NCBI RefSeq assembly: GCF_017255295.1
Contig: NZ_JAFKDE010000003.1
Coordinates: 434,001-498,000, forward strand
Direction of reading: 5' to 3'
Source: Nitratireductor aquimarinus
GTDB taxonomy: Bacteria > Pseudomonadota > Alphaproteobacteria > Rhizobiales > Rhizobiaceae
Length of the DNA: 64,000 bases
The notes under the pieces were generated by a model, which ran no database searches, had not been told where the DNA came from, and was given only the letters and a program-made list of their open reading frames with translations. This document shows, piece after piece, positions 15,700-24,277 of the stretch. The first letter of the stretch is position 1. Every line of letters starts with the position of its first letter. The translations under genes and the position numbers were made by a program.

Positions 15700-16799
15700 C
15701 ACAGATCCAACAATCCTCTCTGCCGCAGCAGGATCCACAGGAAGAACGGCGCGCCGATGGCGGCGGTCACGATGCCGATCGGCAGTTCTGCCGGCGCGAC
15801 GACCACCCGGCTGATCGCGTCTGCCACGAGCAGAAGGCTTGCTCCCAGAAGCGCCGAAGCCGGCAGCAGGTAGCGGTGTTCCGGGCCGATGGTGAGCCGC
15901 AGGAGATGCGGCACAACGATGCCGACAAAGCCGATGCCGCCCGAAACGGCCACCGATGCGCCCGTGGCGGCTGCCACGGTGACGATGGCGGTGTTCTTCA
16001 CCCGCTGCACGCGCACGCCCAGATGATTGGCCGTCGCCTCGCCCAGCACCATTGCGTCAAGCCCCCGCGCCAGAAACGGCGTGACCAGAAGCCCCGCCAG
16101 GATGAACGGGCCGGCAGCCCAGATTTTCGCCCATGTCGCGCCGGCCAGCGAGCCAAGCCCCCAGAAGGTCAGGTCCCGCAATTCCTGATCGTCGGCGACG
16201 AACACGAGTATGCCCGACAGCGCCCCCGCCAGTGCGCCCAGCGCAATGCCGGCCAGAAGCATGGTGGCAACCGAGGTCTGCCCGCGCCGCGTCGCCACGC
16301 GGTAAAGAAGCAGCGTCGAGGCAAGGCCGCCGAAGAATGCCGCCAGCGGCAGCGCGTAGATGCCAAGCACCCCGATCACCGGAGCAAGCACGGTGCCGCC
16401 CAGAACGATGATCGTGATTGCGCCCAGCCCCGCGCCGGACGAAACGCCCACAATGCCGGGATCGGCAAGCGGGTTGCGGAACAGCCCCTGCATGACCGCG
16501 CCCGAAACCGCCAGCGACGCACCCACCAGCGTACCAAGCACGATGCGCGGCAGGCGAATGTCGTTGATCACCACGCGGTCGCGCAGCGACAGTGCTTCGC
16601 TGCCGCCGCCAAGCCAGGCAACCGCCGCATCCCAGAACGAGGTGTCAGACGCCCCGGAACCAAGGCTGAACAGGAACAGGAGGACATAGAGAGCGACGAG
16701 AGCGAGGATGACCGCTTTCGCCCGCATGGAGCGATCGCCATCCACCGCATCGCGCCAGCGCCATGAGGAAGCTGGCGCCATTTCTTCACGCACAGCCAT
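15699..16799 (-). CDS. hmuU: Hemin ABC transporter permease
   Basis: A 366-residue FecCD-family permease with about ten hydrophobic segments. PRIVLGTLVGASLAVSGAVM and NPLADPGIVGVSSGAGLGA are the family hallmarks, and VPHLLRLTIGPEHRYLLPAS is the coupling region near the C-terminus. The start at 16799 follows the hmuT stop by one base (TGACATG). A roughly 50-residue polar tail precedes the first membrane segment; an internal Met (MRAKAVILAL) could be the true start, since the family is often about 330-360 residues. It moves heme from HmuT through the inner membrane. Confidence 0.92.
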   Translation of the reverse strand: MAVREEMAPASSWRWRDAVDGDRSMRAKAVILALVALYVLLFLFSLGSGASDTSFWDAAVAWLGGGSEALSLRDRVVINDIRLPRIVLGTLVGASLAVSGAVMQGLFRNPLADPGIVGVSSGAGLGAITIIVLGGTVLAPVIGVLGIYALPLAAFFGGLASTLLLYRVATRRGQTSVATMLLAGIALGALAGALSGILVFVADDQELRDLTFWGLGSLAGATWAKIWAAGPFILAGLLVTPFLARGLDAMVLGEATANHLGVRVQRVKNTAIVTVAAATGASVAVSGGIGFVGIVVPHLLRLTIGPEHRYLLPASALLGASLLLVADAISRVVVAPAELPIGIVTAAIGAPFFLWILLRQRGLLDL

Positions 16800-16800
16800 G

Positions 16801-17715
16801 TCAGTCGACCACCGGGCCCGCGCCATGCAGCTTCTTAGAGAGTTCGCGGATCGCATCCGCCGTTCGCGGACCGAAGCCAAGCAGATAAGAGCCATCCATG
16901 CGGATCAGCGCCCGGTTTTCTCCGGCCGGCGTGGAAGCGATTGCTGGATTGTCCATGATGTCATCCGATGCATGTTCGCTGCTTTCGCCGCGTGACATCA
17001 TCAGAACCACATCCGGTTTGGCGGCGATCACGGCTTCTTCGGAGACGAGCTTGTAGCCAATAAAACCGTCCATGGCGTTCGTGCCCCCGGCCATGCGGAT
17101 AATGCCATCGGCGGCATTGTCCCGGCCTGCAGCCATGATCCGTCCCGCCTGAACGCTCAGAATGAAAAGAACACGCTTCTCTTCACCGCTCTGATGCGCC
17201 AGCGACTCGGCTTCTTCAAGATCCGCCTCCAGTTCACGCGCCAGCGCCTCGGCCTTGTCGTTCACGCCCAGCGCTGCACCCGTCACCCGCACCTTGCGCA
17301 GGATCGCCTCACGGTCGAAACCCTCCGGCACGGTAACCAGTGGGATGCCCGCCTTTTCAAGAACCCCCATGGTCTCCGCCGGTCCGCTGCCTTCGGATGC
17401 CAGAATGGCGCTCGGACCCACGGAAAGAACGCCCTCGGGAGACAGGGCGCGCATATAGCCGACATCCGGCAGTTCCTTGACTTCAGCCGGATAGATGCTC
17501 GTCTGGTCGCGGGCGACGAGCCTGTCTTCTTCCCCGAGACGGTAGACGATCTCGGTGACCGCGCCACCAATGCTTACAACCTTCGAAGTGTCGGCAAAAG
17601 GCTTCGGCAGCGCTTCATCAGCCATGGCCACGGGGGCCACGCCACCCATAAGGCCAGCGATCAGGACCGCGCCGCCCAAAAGGACGCGGCCGCTCATTAA
17701 TTCGGTGATAGGCAT
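16801..17715 (-). CDS. hmuT: Periplasmic hemin-binding protein
   Basis: A 304-residue periplasmic binding protein of the heme/cobalamin/siderophore class. A signal peptide is visible (hydrophobic VLLGGAVLIAGLMGGVAPV then AMADE). The mature part starts with VVSIGGAVTEIVYRLGEEDRLVARDQTS, a typical block containing the heme-binding tyrosine region. It hands heme to HmuU. The start is set at 17715; a Met six residues later also fits. It lies between hmuS and hmuU in the operon. Confidence 0.92.
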   Translation of the reverse strand: MPITELMSGRVLLGGAVLIAGLMGGVAPVAMADEALPKPFADTSKVVSIGGAVTEIVYRLGEEDRLVARDQTSIYPAEVKELPDVGYMRALSPEGVLSVGPSAILASEGSGPAETMGVLEKAGIPLVTVPEGFDREAILRKVRVTGAALGVNDKAEALARELEADLEEAESLAHQSGEEKRVLFILSVQAGRIMAAGRDNAADGIIRMAGGTNAMDGFIGYKLVSEEAVIAAKPDVVLMMSRGESSEHASDDIMDNPAIASTPAGENRALIRMDGSYLLGFGPRTADAIRELSKKLHGAGPVVD

Positions 17716-17731
17716 GGGTCAGTTGATCTCC

Positions 17732-18790
17732 CTAGGCCACCTGGCGGCATTCAAGCCGTGGCAGGCCTTCGACCATGGCGCGCCAGTCATCGCGCTCCGC
17801 GCGCCCTTCCAGCCGCTCGCCGAAGAACTGCGCAATCAGCTGGCCATCGGCGCCATAGGCTTCCATGGAGGTCACATGCCCGTCCCTGGTCGGCTTTCGC
17901 ACGGCCCAGAGTTCTTTCACATGGTCGGTGCGCAGATGAAGGTTGAAGCCGGGATCGAGAATGTTGATCCACGGTCCCATCGGCTTCACGGTCTGGATCG
18001 GGCCGGTGTGAATCTGGATACAGCCGCTGCTGCCCACAAAGCACATGATCGGCACTTCGCCGCTCACCGCCTCGTGGAGCATCGTCGTCAGCGCGTCCTC
18101 TTCCAGCCGCCAGGCGTAATCCTCACCGATCAGGTGAACGGCCTGATGCCGCGTCAGTTTCAGCTTGCGCAGGATGTTGAAGAGCTGATGAACATCCGTC
18201 ATCGCGCTCCAGCGCTCGCGCAGCAGATCGGCAGCCGGAAGCTCCTCGCTGACCACGTCATCGACGATTTTCTCGGCCTGCACCTCGATCTGCGGATCCT
18301 GCTCTGGATGAAGCAGCTCCTCAACGAGGTTCTGATAGGCATAGAGGTTGGATTTCGGCCGCAGATGAACCTTGTGGACGGCGTCGCCCGCCGCGTCAAA
18401 GAATTGCAGGCTGCGCCGAACCGTGTCGCCGTCGCGTTTTTCCACCGCAAATCCGAATGCCCAGCGCCCCGGGAAAATGCGCAGATCGATGTCGCGGCCC
18501 AGCACGATCGCATGCTGCGCGCCGCTTGAGCATTTCTCATAAACGCCGACCTTTTCATGCACCGCGCTTTCATTGCGGGTGAGAACCATCACCTCGCCCA
18601 GCGCTTCGAGCAAGGGGAGAAGAGCAGCAACATTCGGTTCGATGCGCGTTGCACCCTCACCGATGTGAGCCGCAACCAGTTCCGCTTCGGAGACACCGAG
18701 TTTGAGCGCCAGGTCGCGCTCACGCATTTTCGGGTTTTCGTTGCGGGCGCGCCTGATCACCTCAGGCGCGCGAACAGCCTGAACAGTCAT
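17732..18790 (-). CDS. hmuS: Hemin-degrading/heme-trafficking protein HmuS
   Basis: A 352-residue HemS/ChuS family cytoplasmic protein built from two similar halves; the second half repeats the pattern of the first around CSSGAQHAIVLGRDIDLRIFPG and CFVGSSGCIQIHTGPI. MTDVHQLFNILRKL is the region that carries a candidate heme-ligand histidine. It binds imported heme and releases iron or passes the heme on. It is the second gene of the minus-strand operon, 9 bp after hmuP. Confidence 0.92.
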   Translation of the reverse strand: MTVQAVRAPEVIRRARNENPKMRERDLALKLGVSEAELVAAHIGEGATRIEPNVAALLPLLEALGEVMVLTRNESAVHEKVGVYEKCSSGAQHAIVLGRDIDLRIFPGRWAFGFAVEKRDGDTVRRSLQFFDAAGDAVHKVHLRPKSNLYAYQNLVEELLHPEQDPQIEVQAEKIVDDVVSEELPAADLLRERWSAMTDVHQLFNILRKLKLTRHQAVHLIGEDYAWRLEEDALTTMLHEAVSGEVPIMCFVGSSGCIQIHTGPIQTVKPMGPWINILDPGFNLHLRTDHVKELWAVRKPTRDGHVTSMEAYGADGQLIAQFFGERLEGRAERDDWRAMVEGLPRLECRQVA

Positions 18791-18799
18791 TCTGTAAAC

Positions 18800-19000
18800 C
18801 TACTTGTTGAGAATTAGCTTTCCCTGACGGGTGATCTTCAGCCGGTAATACGCACCATGGTGCTCGATGCCGATTTCACGGCGACCGCCGAACAGATCGA
18901 CGCTCGAGATCGTACGGTCAGGTGTAACGGTTCCATGTCTGGCGGCCAGATGCTGCATATCCGCCTGCCCCTGCGGGTCGATCGACAAATAGGTCTTCAT
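18800..19000 (-). CDS. hmuP: Hemin uptake protein HmuP
   Basis: A 66-residue protein with the conserved HmuP core SVDLFGGRREIGIEHHGAYYRLKITRQGKLIL. In rhizobia HmuP is a small activator or co-factor needed for expression of the outer membrane heme receptor. It heads the hmu operon and is divergent from the receptor gene, as expected for that role. The reverse strand upstream of the ATG at 19000 reads AAAAAGGAGG, a strong ribosome binding site. Confidence 0.92.
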   Translation of the reverse strand: MKTYLSIDPQGQADMQHLAARHGTVTPDRTISSVDLFGGRREIGIEHHGAYYRLKITRQGKLILNK

Positions 19001-19073
19001 TGGAAAAAACCTCCTTTTTGAATGTGCTTGCGACGGCTCGCATCACGGTGAAAAATTCGCCCCTCCGCTTTCT

Positions 19074-19088
19074 TGACTTTTATTATCA
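19074..19088. promoter_or_regulatory. RirA iron-responsive operator (IRO)-like site between hmuP and bhuA
   Basis: TGA-N9-TCA (TGACTTTTATTATCA) fits the IRO pattern predicted for RirA targets in rhizobia. It overlaps a TTGACT -35-like hexamer (19073-19078), sits in the most AT-rich part of the divergent hmuP/bhuA gap and could control both directions. rirA itself is 4 kb away. Assignment is by eye and the motif is short. Confidence 0.55.
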
Positions 19089-19206
19089 TATTTTATAGCC
19101 ACCGCAATACCGGAGTGAAATTATCAAGATAAATTTCCTAGCCGGTTAACCGTCGACAAGCCAGTGCCAGTCGGCCCGTTGAGTTTGTTTTCTGGAGAAG
19201 GCGGGA

Positions 19207-21276
19207 ATGCAGGATAACAGTTTAAACGGACGGCTCGGCCTGTTGTGCGGAACCTCCATCGTGACGCTGGCGCTGAGCATGGGCGCCATGGCGCAGGAAG
19301 ACCCTTCCATGATGATGGCGGACGCTGCAGGCAGCGTCACGCTTCTCGATCGCATCACCGTGGTCAGCCGCACCGGCGACAGCGCGCTCGACACGCTCGC
19401 CTCGGTCAGCCAGATCAGCGGTGAAGAGCTTGAGCGCCGCATGGCGAGCAATGCCAACGACATCTTCTTCGGCGTTCCGGGCATCAAGGTCTATTCGAAC
19501 GGCCGCCCCGCCGTCAGCAACATCAACATTCGCGGCCTGCAGGATGCCGGCCGTGTCGCGGTCATCGTCGATGGCGCGCGCCAGAACTTCCACAAGGCCG
19601 GCCACGAGGTCGCCCGCATGTTCTGGCTGGACCCGGAACTGGTGCAGCAGGTCGATGTGATCCGCGGCCCCAGCGCCAACACGTTCGGCTCCGGCGCCAT
19701 CGGCGGCGTGGTCTATTTCGAGACAAAAAAGGCCGAAGACTTCCTGCGCGACGACGAGAATTACGCCCTGTCGCTGACCGGCCGCTACGAATCAAACGGC
19801 TCCGGCTGGACGACCAGCGCCGTCGGCGCATACCGCTTCAATGAAGCCGCCTCCATTCTCGGCAACATCGTCTGGCGCGACTATGGCGACTACAAGGATG
19901 GCGGCGGCGTGCGCGTCGGCCATTCCGGTTTCGACGTGCTGTCCGGCCACCTCAAGGGCACCATCAAGCCAACGGAAAACAGCGAGCTGACGCTTGGCTG
20001 GACCGGTTCGCGCGACGAGTGGTCCTCCAAGGCAACCCGCGACTACCGCCTCGACAGCGACATGTTCACCGGAGAGTTCAAGATCTCCGACGCCGGGGAA
20101 AAGTGGGTGAACCTCAACATCAAGGGCGCGATCAACAATCTCGACCTGCGCCAGACCGATACCGGTTCACGCCCCGGCACAACCGGTTATGACCTGCGCA
20201 CGAGCAGCCTCGACATCTGGAACACCTCCTATTTCGAGACCGGTCTGTTCGCCCACGAACTGACGGTCGGCGGCGACTGGGTTTATGACGACTTCACCTC
20301 GAAGACCGGCAGCGGGGCCGCCGACACTTACAACCCCACCGGCACACGCTCTGTCTGGGGCGCCTATGTTCAGGACAAGATCACCTATGACTGGCTCGAG
20401 ATCGTCGCCGGGCTGCGCTACGATTCCTACGAACTGGAAGGCTCCGGAAAAAGTTCTGGCGACCGTTTCTCGCCGCGCCTCAGCATCGGCGTCTCGCCCT
20501 TCAGCGAAGGCGCACTCTCCGGCCTTCAGGTCTACGGCTCCTATGCCGAGGGCTACCGCGCGCCCAACACATCCGAAGCCTATATCACCGGCGGACATTC
20601 CTTCCCCGGCTTCAGCTTCGCCTTCCTGCCCAATCCGGACCTGAAGCCGGAAACCGGCAAAACCTGGGAAGCGGGCGTCAACTACAAGGCTGACGGGCTC
20701 ATTCAGGCCGATGACACGCTGCGTCTCAAGGCGGCCTATTTCCACAACGACATCAAGGATTACATCACCATCCCCACCTTCCCGGCGACGCCGGGCAGCG
20801 AATGCGTCAGCCTCGGCCACACCATGTGCGCCCAGTACCAGAACATGTATTCGGCCAGGATTCAGGGCTTCGAGCTTGAGAGCCGCTATGATGCAGGGCG
20901 TTATTTCGCGGGCCTCAGCGCCTCCATCATCGATGGCCACCAGACCGACCGCAGCGGCGTGCGCAAGGATCTCACCACCATTCCGTCAGCCAGCGTCACG
21001 GTGGATGGCGGCATGCGCTTTCTTGAACGTCGCCTGACGCTGGGTGGTGAAGTCCAGTTCAACAAGGCGCCCAGCGGCTCCTCCTTTGCCAAGGACTACA
21101 CGCTGGTCAATCTCTACGCGAACTATCAGCCCACCGAGAATCTTCGGTTTGATTTCCGCGTCGATAATCTTTTCGATAAGAGATACGTGCTGCCCATCGT
21201 CGACACGTCCGATGGCGTCTTCGCGCAGCCCGGCCTGACCGTAAAGCTCGGCGCGACCGTGCGTTTTGGAGGATAG
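19207..21276 (+). CDS. bhuA: TonB-dependent outer membrane heme/hemoglobin receptor
   Basis: A 689-residue TonB-dependent receptor. A signal peptide ends near MGAMAQED, the plug domain follows (GIKVYSNGRPAVSNINIRGLQDAGRVAVIVDGARQ, IRGPSANTFGSGAIGGVV), then the barrel, ending with LTVKLGATVRFGG with a terminal aromatic two residues from the end. LLDRITVVSRTG near residue 48 is a TonB-box-like segment. It belongs to the heme/hemoglobin group (BhuA, ShmR, HmuR). The start is preceded by TGGAGAAGG. It is the first gene of a six-gene run with exbB, two exbD and tonB, so the receptor comes with its own energising system. Confidence 0.9.
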   Translation: MQDNSLNGRLGLLCGTSIVTLALSMGAMAQEDPSMMMADAAGSVTLLDRITVVSRTGDSALDTLASVSQISGEELERRMASNANDIFFGVPGIKVYSNGRPAVSNINIRGLQDAGRVAVIVDGARQNFHKAGHEVARMFWLDPELVQQVDVIRGPSANTFGSGAIGGVVYFETKKAEDFLRDDENYALSLTGRYESNGSGWTTSAVGAYRFNEAASILGNIVWRDYGDYKDGGGVRVGHSGFDVLSGHLKGTIKPTENSELTLGWTGSRDEWSSKATRDYRLDSDMFTGEFKISDAGEKWVNLNIKGAINNLDLRQTDTGSRPGTTGYDLRTSSLDIWNTSYFETGLFAHELTVGGDWVYDDFTSKTGSGAADTYNPTGTRSVWGAYVQDKITYDWLEIVAGLRYDSYELEGSGKSSGDRFSPRLSIGVSPFSEGALSGLQVYGSYAEGYRAPNTSEAYITGGHSFPGFSFAFLPNPDLKPETGKTWEAGVNYKADGLIQADDTLRLKAAYFHNDIKDYITIPTFPATPGSECVSLGHTMCAQYQNMYSARIQGFELESRYDAGRYFAGLSASIIDGHQTDRSGVRKDLTTIPSASVTVDGGMRFLERRLTLGGEVQFNKAPSGSSFAKDYTLVNLYANYQPTENLRFDFRVDNLFDKRYVLPIVDTSDGVFAQPGLTVKLGATVRFGG

Positions 21277-21277
21277 A

Positions 21278-21724
21278 ATGCCATCACGATTATCCGTCTC
21301 CGCCCGTTTCCTCGCCGCCAGCCTCGTGCTGGCGGCGGCAGGCGGCAGTCCGGCCCTGGCCGAAAACGCTCCTCAAGGCATGATCGACCTCGAACTCAAT
21401 GCGCTTGAGAAGAGCGACAAAGGGTGCCGGATCACCTTCGTGGTGAAGAACAGCCTTGGCAGCGACGTCACAAGGACCGTCTACGAGATTGCGCTTTTCA
21501 ACAGGCAGGGGCTTGTCGAACGGCTCATGAAGCTCGAATTCAAGGATCTTCCGGACGAGAAGACGAAAGTCAGCCGCTTCGATCTGGCCGATACCGATTG
21601 CGACGCCATCGGTCGCGTCCTGATCAACGATGCCGACGCCTGTGAGGGTGACGGCGTTCAGGCGGGCGACTGCATCGCCAGACTGAACGCGACGAGCCGC
21701 AGCTCCGTCACCTTCGGTAAATAA
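21278..21724 (+). CDS. Small secreted protein of the heme-uptake operon, function unknown
   Basis: A 148-residue protein I cannot assign to a characterised family. The start at 21278 is preceded by GGAGG, which lies at the end of bhuA. Residues 1-28 form a clear signal peptide ending LAENAPQ. The mature part has four cysteines (one in KGCRITFV, one in DTDCDAIG, then DACEGDGVQAGDCIARL), so disulfides are likely, and an Ig-like beta pattern (ITFVVKNSLGSDVTRTVYEIALFNRQG). It starts 1 bp after the bhuA stop and precedes exbB by 23 bp, which suggests a periplasmic helper in heme uptake or TonB coupling. Confidence 0.75.
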   Translation: MPSRLSVSARFLAASLVLAAAGGSPALAENAPQGMIDLELNALEKSDKGCRITFVVKNSLGSDVTRTVYEIALFNRQGLVERLMKLEFKDLPDEKTKVSRFDLADTDCDAIGRVLINDADACEGDGVQAGDCIARLNATSRSSVTFGK

Positions 21725-21747
21725 CCAGAAACTGCGACACCACGGGA

Positions 21748-22464
21748 ATGCCAAACATGTTCGACGGCGTCATCAACTCCATCGGCTCCTTTCTCAAGCT
21801 GGGCGGCCCTGTCGTTGCCATCCTGCTCGTGCTCTCGGTCTTCGCCCTGGCGATGATCCTTCTGAAATTCCTTCAGTTCCAGCGCGAGCGCGTGGGGCGG
21901 CATGGACGGTCCAACCGGGCGCTTCACGCCTGGTTCCACCACAATCAGGGCGAGGCGCGGGCCATGCTCGCCAATGCCCGTTCGCCGCTCGAGGAAACGC
22001 TCTCCACCACCATGCGGCTCGCAGCGGCCAAAGCCGACAAGAGCGCCATTGAGGATGAGGTGAGCCGTCTGGCGCTTGGCCGCCTGCATGATCTGCAACG
22101 CGGCTTCCGCGCGCTGGACGCCATTGCCCAGATTGCCCCGCTGCTTGGCCTGTTCGGCACCGTTCTCGGCATGATCGAGGCGTTCCAGAAGCTTCAGGAA
22201 GCGGGCAATTCGGTCGATCCGTCCCTGCTTGCAGGCGGCATCTGGGTGGCCCTTCTGACAACGGCCTGCGGCCTTGCCGTCGCCATGCCGGTCTCGCTGG
22301 TGCTCACCTGGTTTGAAACCCGCATCGAAAACGAGCGCGTCGCCATCGAAACCATGACCGCCACCGTGCTTTCGCACGCTTCAATCGAGGCAGCGGAAGC
22401 CGGAGCCACGCCGGTCAGCGGCAGCACGCCGAGGCTCGTGACGGGTGAAGGCCATGCGCATTGA
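21748..22464 (+). CDS. exbB: ExbB/TolQ-family proton channel subunit
   Basis: A 238-residue MotA/TolQ/ExbB protein. Three membrane segments are visible: residues about 17-40 (GGPVVAILLVLSVFALAMILL), about 128-150 (IAQIAPLLGLFGTVLGMIEAF) and about 167-195 (LLAGGIWVALLTTACGLAVAMPVSLVL). Long cytoplasmic stretches separate the first two, as in ExbB. With ExbD it converts proton flow into motion of TonB. Its end overlaps the start of exbD. Confidence 0.9.
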   Translation: MPNMFDGVINSIGSFLKLGGPVVAILLVLSVFALAMILLKFLQFQRERVGRHGRSNRALHAWFHHNQGEARAMLANARSPLEETLSTTMRLAAAKADKSAIEDEVSRLALGRLHDLQRGFRALDAIAQIAPLLGLFGTVLGMIEAFQKLQEAGNSVDPSLLAGGIWVALLTTACGLAVAMPVSLVLTWFETRIENERVAIETMTATVLSHASIEAAEAGATPVSGSTPRLVTGEGHAH

Positions 22465-22843
22465 CGCAATCAGGGTCAGGAAGCGAAAGCCGCTTTCGCT
22501 CACATCGCTGATCGATGTGATCTTCCTGCTGCTTCTGTTCTTCATGCTGACCTCCACCTTCACGCGCTTCGCCAAGGTCGAGATTTCAGGCGGACCGGCT
22601 TCGGCCTCCGCCGGCGGCAAGCCGCCGGACGTGCTGATCCGCGTGGACGATCCGGCCGGCTGGCGCATCAATGGCCAGACACTGGCCGAGGATGCCGCCA
22701 TCCTCGAGCTTGCGCGCCTGCAGGTAGCCGGCGCAGAGACCGCCGTGCTGCTCGTTCGGGGCGAATTAACGTCACAGGACCTCGTCAGCGCCGTCGAGCG
22801 CATCCGCCGCAACACACAACTTAATCTTTCCGTCGCGAGGTAA
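22454..22843 (+). CDS. exbD: ExbD-family protein with the conserved proton-path aspartate
   Basis: A 129-residue ExbD/TolR protein with one N-terminal membrane segment, LTSLIDVIFLLLLFFMLTS, carrying the essential aspartate at D21, and a periplasmic domain. The ATG at 22454 was chosen; a GTG nine bases earlier is possible. It overlaps exbB by 11 bp. It is the catalytically competent ExbD of a pair; the next gene encodes a second ExbD that lacks this aspartate. Confidence 0.9.
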   Translation: MRIDAIRVRKRKPLSLTSLIDVIFLLLLFFMLTSTFTRFAKVEISGGPASASAGGKPPDVLIRVDDPAGWRINGQTLAEDAAILELARLQVAGAETAVLLVRGELTSQDLVSAVERIRRNTQLNLSVAR

Positions 22844-22848
22844 TCCCC

Positions 22849-23259
22849 ATGCTGCGCCTTGCCCGTCCCACACAGACACGTCAGCGGGAAAGCACGATTG
22901 CCCTAATCAACATCGTCTTCCTGATGCTGATCTTCTTTCTTGTCGCCGGCACCCTCACCCCGCCGCTCGACAATGATGTCAGCCTGATTTCCACCATCGA
23001 GGCGGATCGGTCTCAGCCACCGGACGCCCTTTTCGTCACCAGTGAGGGCGAAATGCGCCTGCGTGGAACCGCCACGGATGCGCAGAGCTTCATGCTGGAG
23101 CGTGTCGACACGCTCGGCGAAACAGCCGCCCGCGAGCTTGAAATCAAGGTCGCCGCCGATCGCGAACTGCCGGCTGCGAAGCTGGTCGACATTGTCGGCG
23201 CGCTGAAAGCCGCCGGCGCAAGCCGGATCAGCATCATCACTGAACGTGTGCCGCAATGA
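22849..23259 (+). CDS. Second ExbD-family protein, Asp replaced by Asn
   Basis: A 136-residue ExbD-like protein. The membrane segment reads STIALINIVFLMLIFFLVAG, and the position of the proton-path aspartate (residue 21) is asparagine, so it should not carry protons itself. The periplasmic domain continues to IKVAADRELPAAKLVDIVGALKAAGASRISIIT, the typical ExbD fold. It is 5 bp after the first exbD and overlaps tonB by four bases (ATGA). ExbD works as a dimer or higher assembly, so this may be the partner half of a heteromeric unit (inference). Confidence 0.87.
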   Translation: MLRLARPTQTRQRESTIALINIVFLMLIFFLVAGTLTPPLDNDVSLISTIEADRSQPPDALFVTSEGEMRLRGTATDAQSFMLERVDTLGETAARELEIKVAADRELPAAKLVDIVGALKAAGASRISIITERVPQ

Positions 23260-24197
23260 AGATGCGGGCGAAGATGCGGGCATGGAAATGGGCTGCAGCA
23301 CTCGCGGTCTCGTTGGCAGTGCATGCCGGCGCTGCCGTCTACGTGATGGAGCGCACTCCGGATATCGAGATTGCCGGAGGCGGCGTGACAGAGATCGCCC
23401 TTGCCGGCAATGCCTTTGCCGACATGGTGTCCGCGGGCGACGCCGTTGACGAGGCCGAGCCCTTAACGGAAACGGCAACCGAAACGGTTCAGCCGGAAAC
23501 CGTGGCTGAAATCGTGACCGAGACTGCGGTTGAGGCGACAAGCGCCGCCACCGTGGAAAGCGTAAGCGAAGAATCTCCGGTGCAGCCGGTGGAGGCAGAG
23601 GAGCCCGTCGAGCAGGCCCCAGAGGCCGAGACCGCTGAAGAAATTGTCGAACCGGTCGAAAACGCGCAGGTCGTGGCAGCCCTCGCCGAAATACCGGTTC
23701 CCACCCCCCGCCCCGCCTATACACCGCCTCCCAAACCCAAGGTAGAACGCAGGCAGAAGGTGGCGAAAGCCGCACCTCCGAAGAAGCGTCAGGCCGGCTC
23801 AAGAGGAAAAGACCAGCAGGATGCACGCCGCGGCACCGCATCGGGCAGCCAGAACGCCCGGAAGGCGACCGAGGGCCGCAAGACCGCCCGCGCCACCCAA
23901 AGCGGCAATGCGCAGGTTTCCAACTACCCCGGAAAGGTGAGGACCAAGCTTCGTAGAGCGCAGCGCTATCCCAGCGCAGCCAAGCGCCAGCGCCTGAAGG
24001 GCGAAGCTCATGTCCGCTTCACCATTGCGCGCAATGGATCGGTCAGCGCCATACGTATCGTTCGCAGCTCCGGCTCGGATATACTTGATCAGGCGGCTGT
24101 CGACACCGTGCGCCGCGCCGCCCCCTTCCCCAGAATTCCGGATGGCGCAGGCCGTTCAAGCTGGGGCTTCACGGTGCCTCTCGCCTTCCGGCGCTAA
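23256..24197 (+). CDS. tonB: TonB energy transducer
   Basis: A 313-residue TonB-family protein. It has an N-terminal signal-anchor (WAAALAVSLAVHAGAAVYVM), a long acidic then Pro/Lys-rich periplasmic spacer (VPTPRPAYTPPPKPKVERRQK) and a C-terminal TonB domain with YPSAAKRQRLKGEAHVRFTIARNGSVSAIRIVRSSG and AAPFPRIPDGA. The histidine in the anchor (SLAVHAG) matches the conserved SHLS-type histidine. The acidic Glu/Val/Thr-rich stretch, about residues 65-140, is unusually long. It ends the operon and is followed by a strong terminator. Confidence 0.9.
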   Translation: MKMRAKMRAWKWAAALAVSLAVHAGAAVYVMERTPDIEIAGGGVTEIALAGNAFADMVSAGDAVDEAEPLTETATETVQPETVAEIVTETAVEATSAATVESVSEESPVQPVEAEEPVEQAPEAETAEEIVEPVENAQVVAALAEIPVPTPRPAYTPPPKPKVERRQKVAKAAPPKKRQAGSRGKDQQDARRGTASGSQNARKATEGRKTARATQSGNAQVSNYPGKVRTKLRRAQRYPSAAKRQRLKGEAHVRFTIARNGSVSAIRIVRSSGSDILDQAAVDTVRRAAPFPRIPDGAGRSSWGFTVPLAFRR

Positions 24198-24204
24198 CAG
24201 AACG

Positions 24205-24240
24205 AAAAACGGGCGGAGATTTCTCTCCGCCCGTTTTTCT
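24205..24240. terminator. Strong terminator after tonB, shared with putA
   Basis: A perfect 15-bp stem (24205-24219 with 24224-24238) with a TTTC loop. The GC core GGGCGGAGA/TCTCCGCCC is flanked by A5 and T5. It can terminate tonB on the plus strand and putA on the minus strand. Confidence 0.93.
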
Positions 24241-24277
24241 TTCTGCATCAGGCACAATCGCCTGAACTGTGTTTCCG

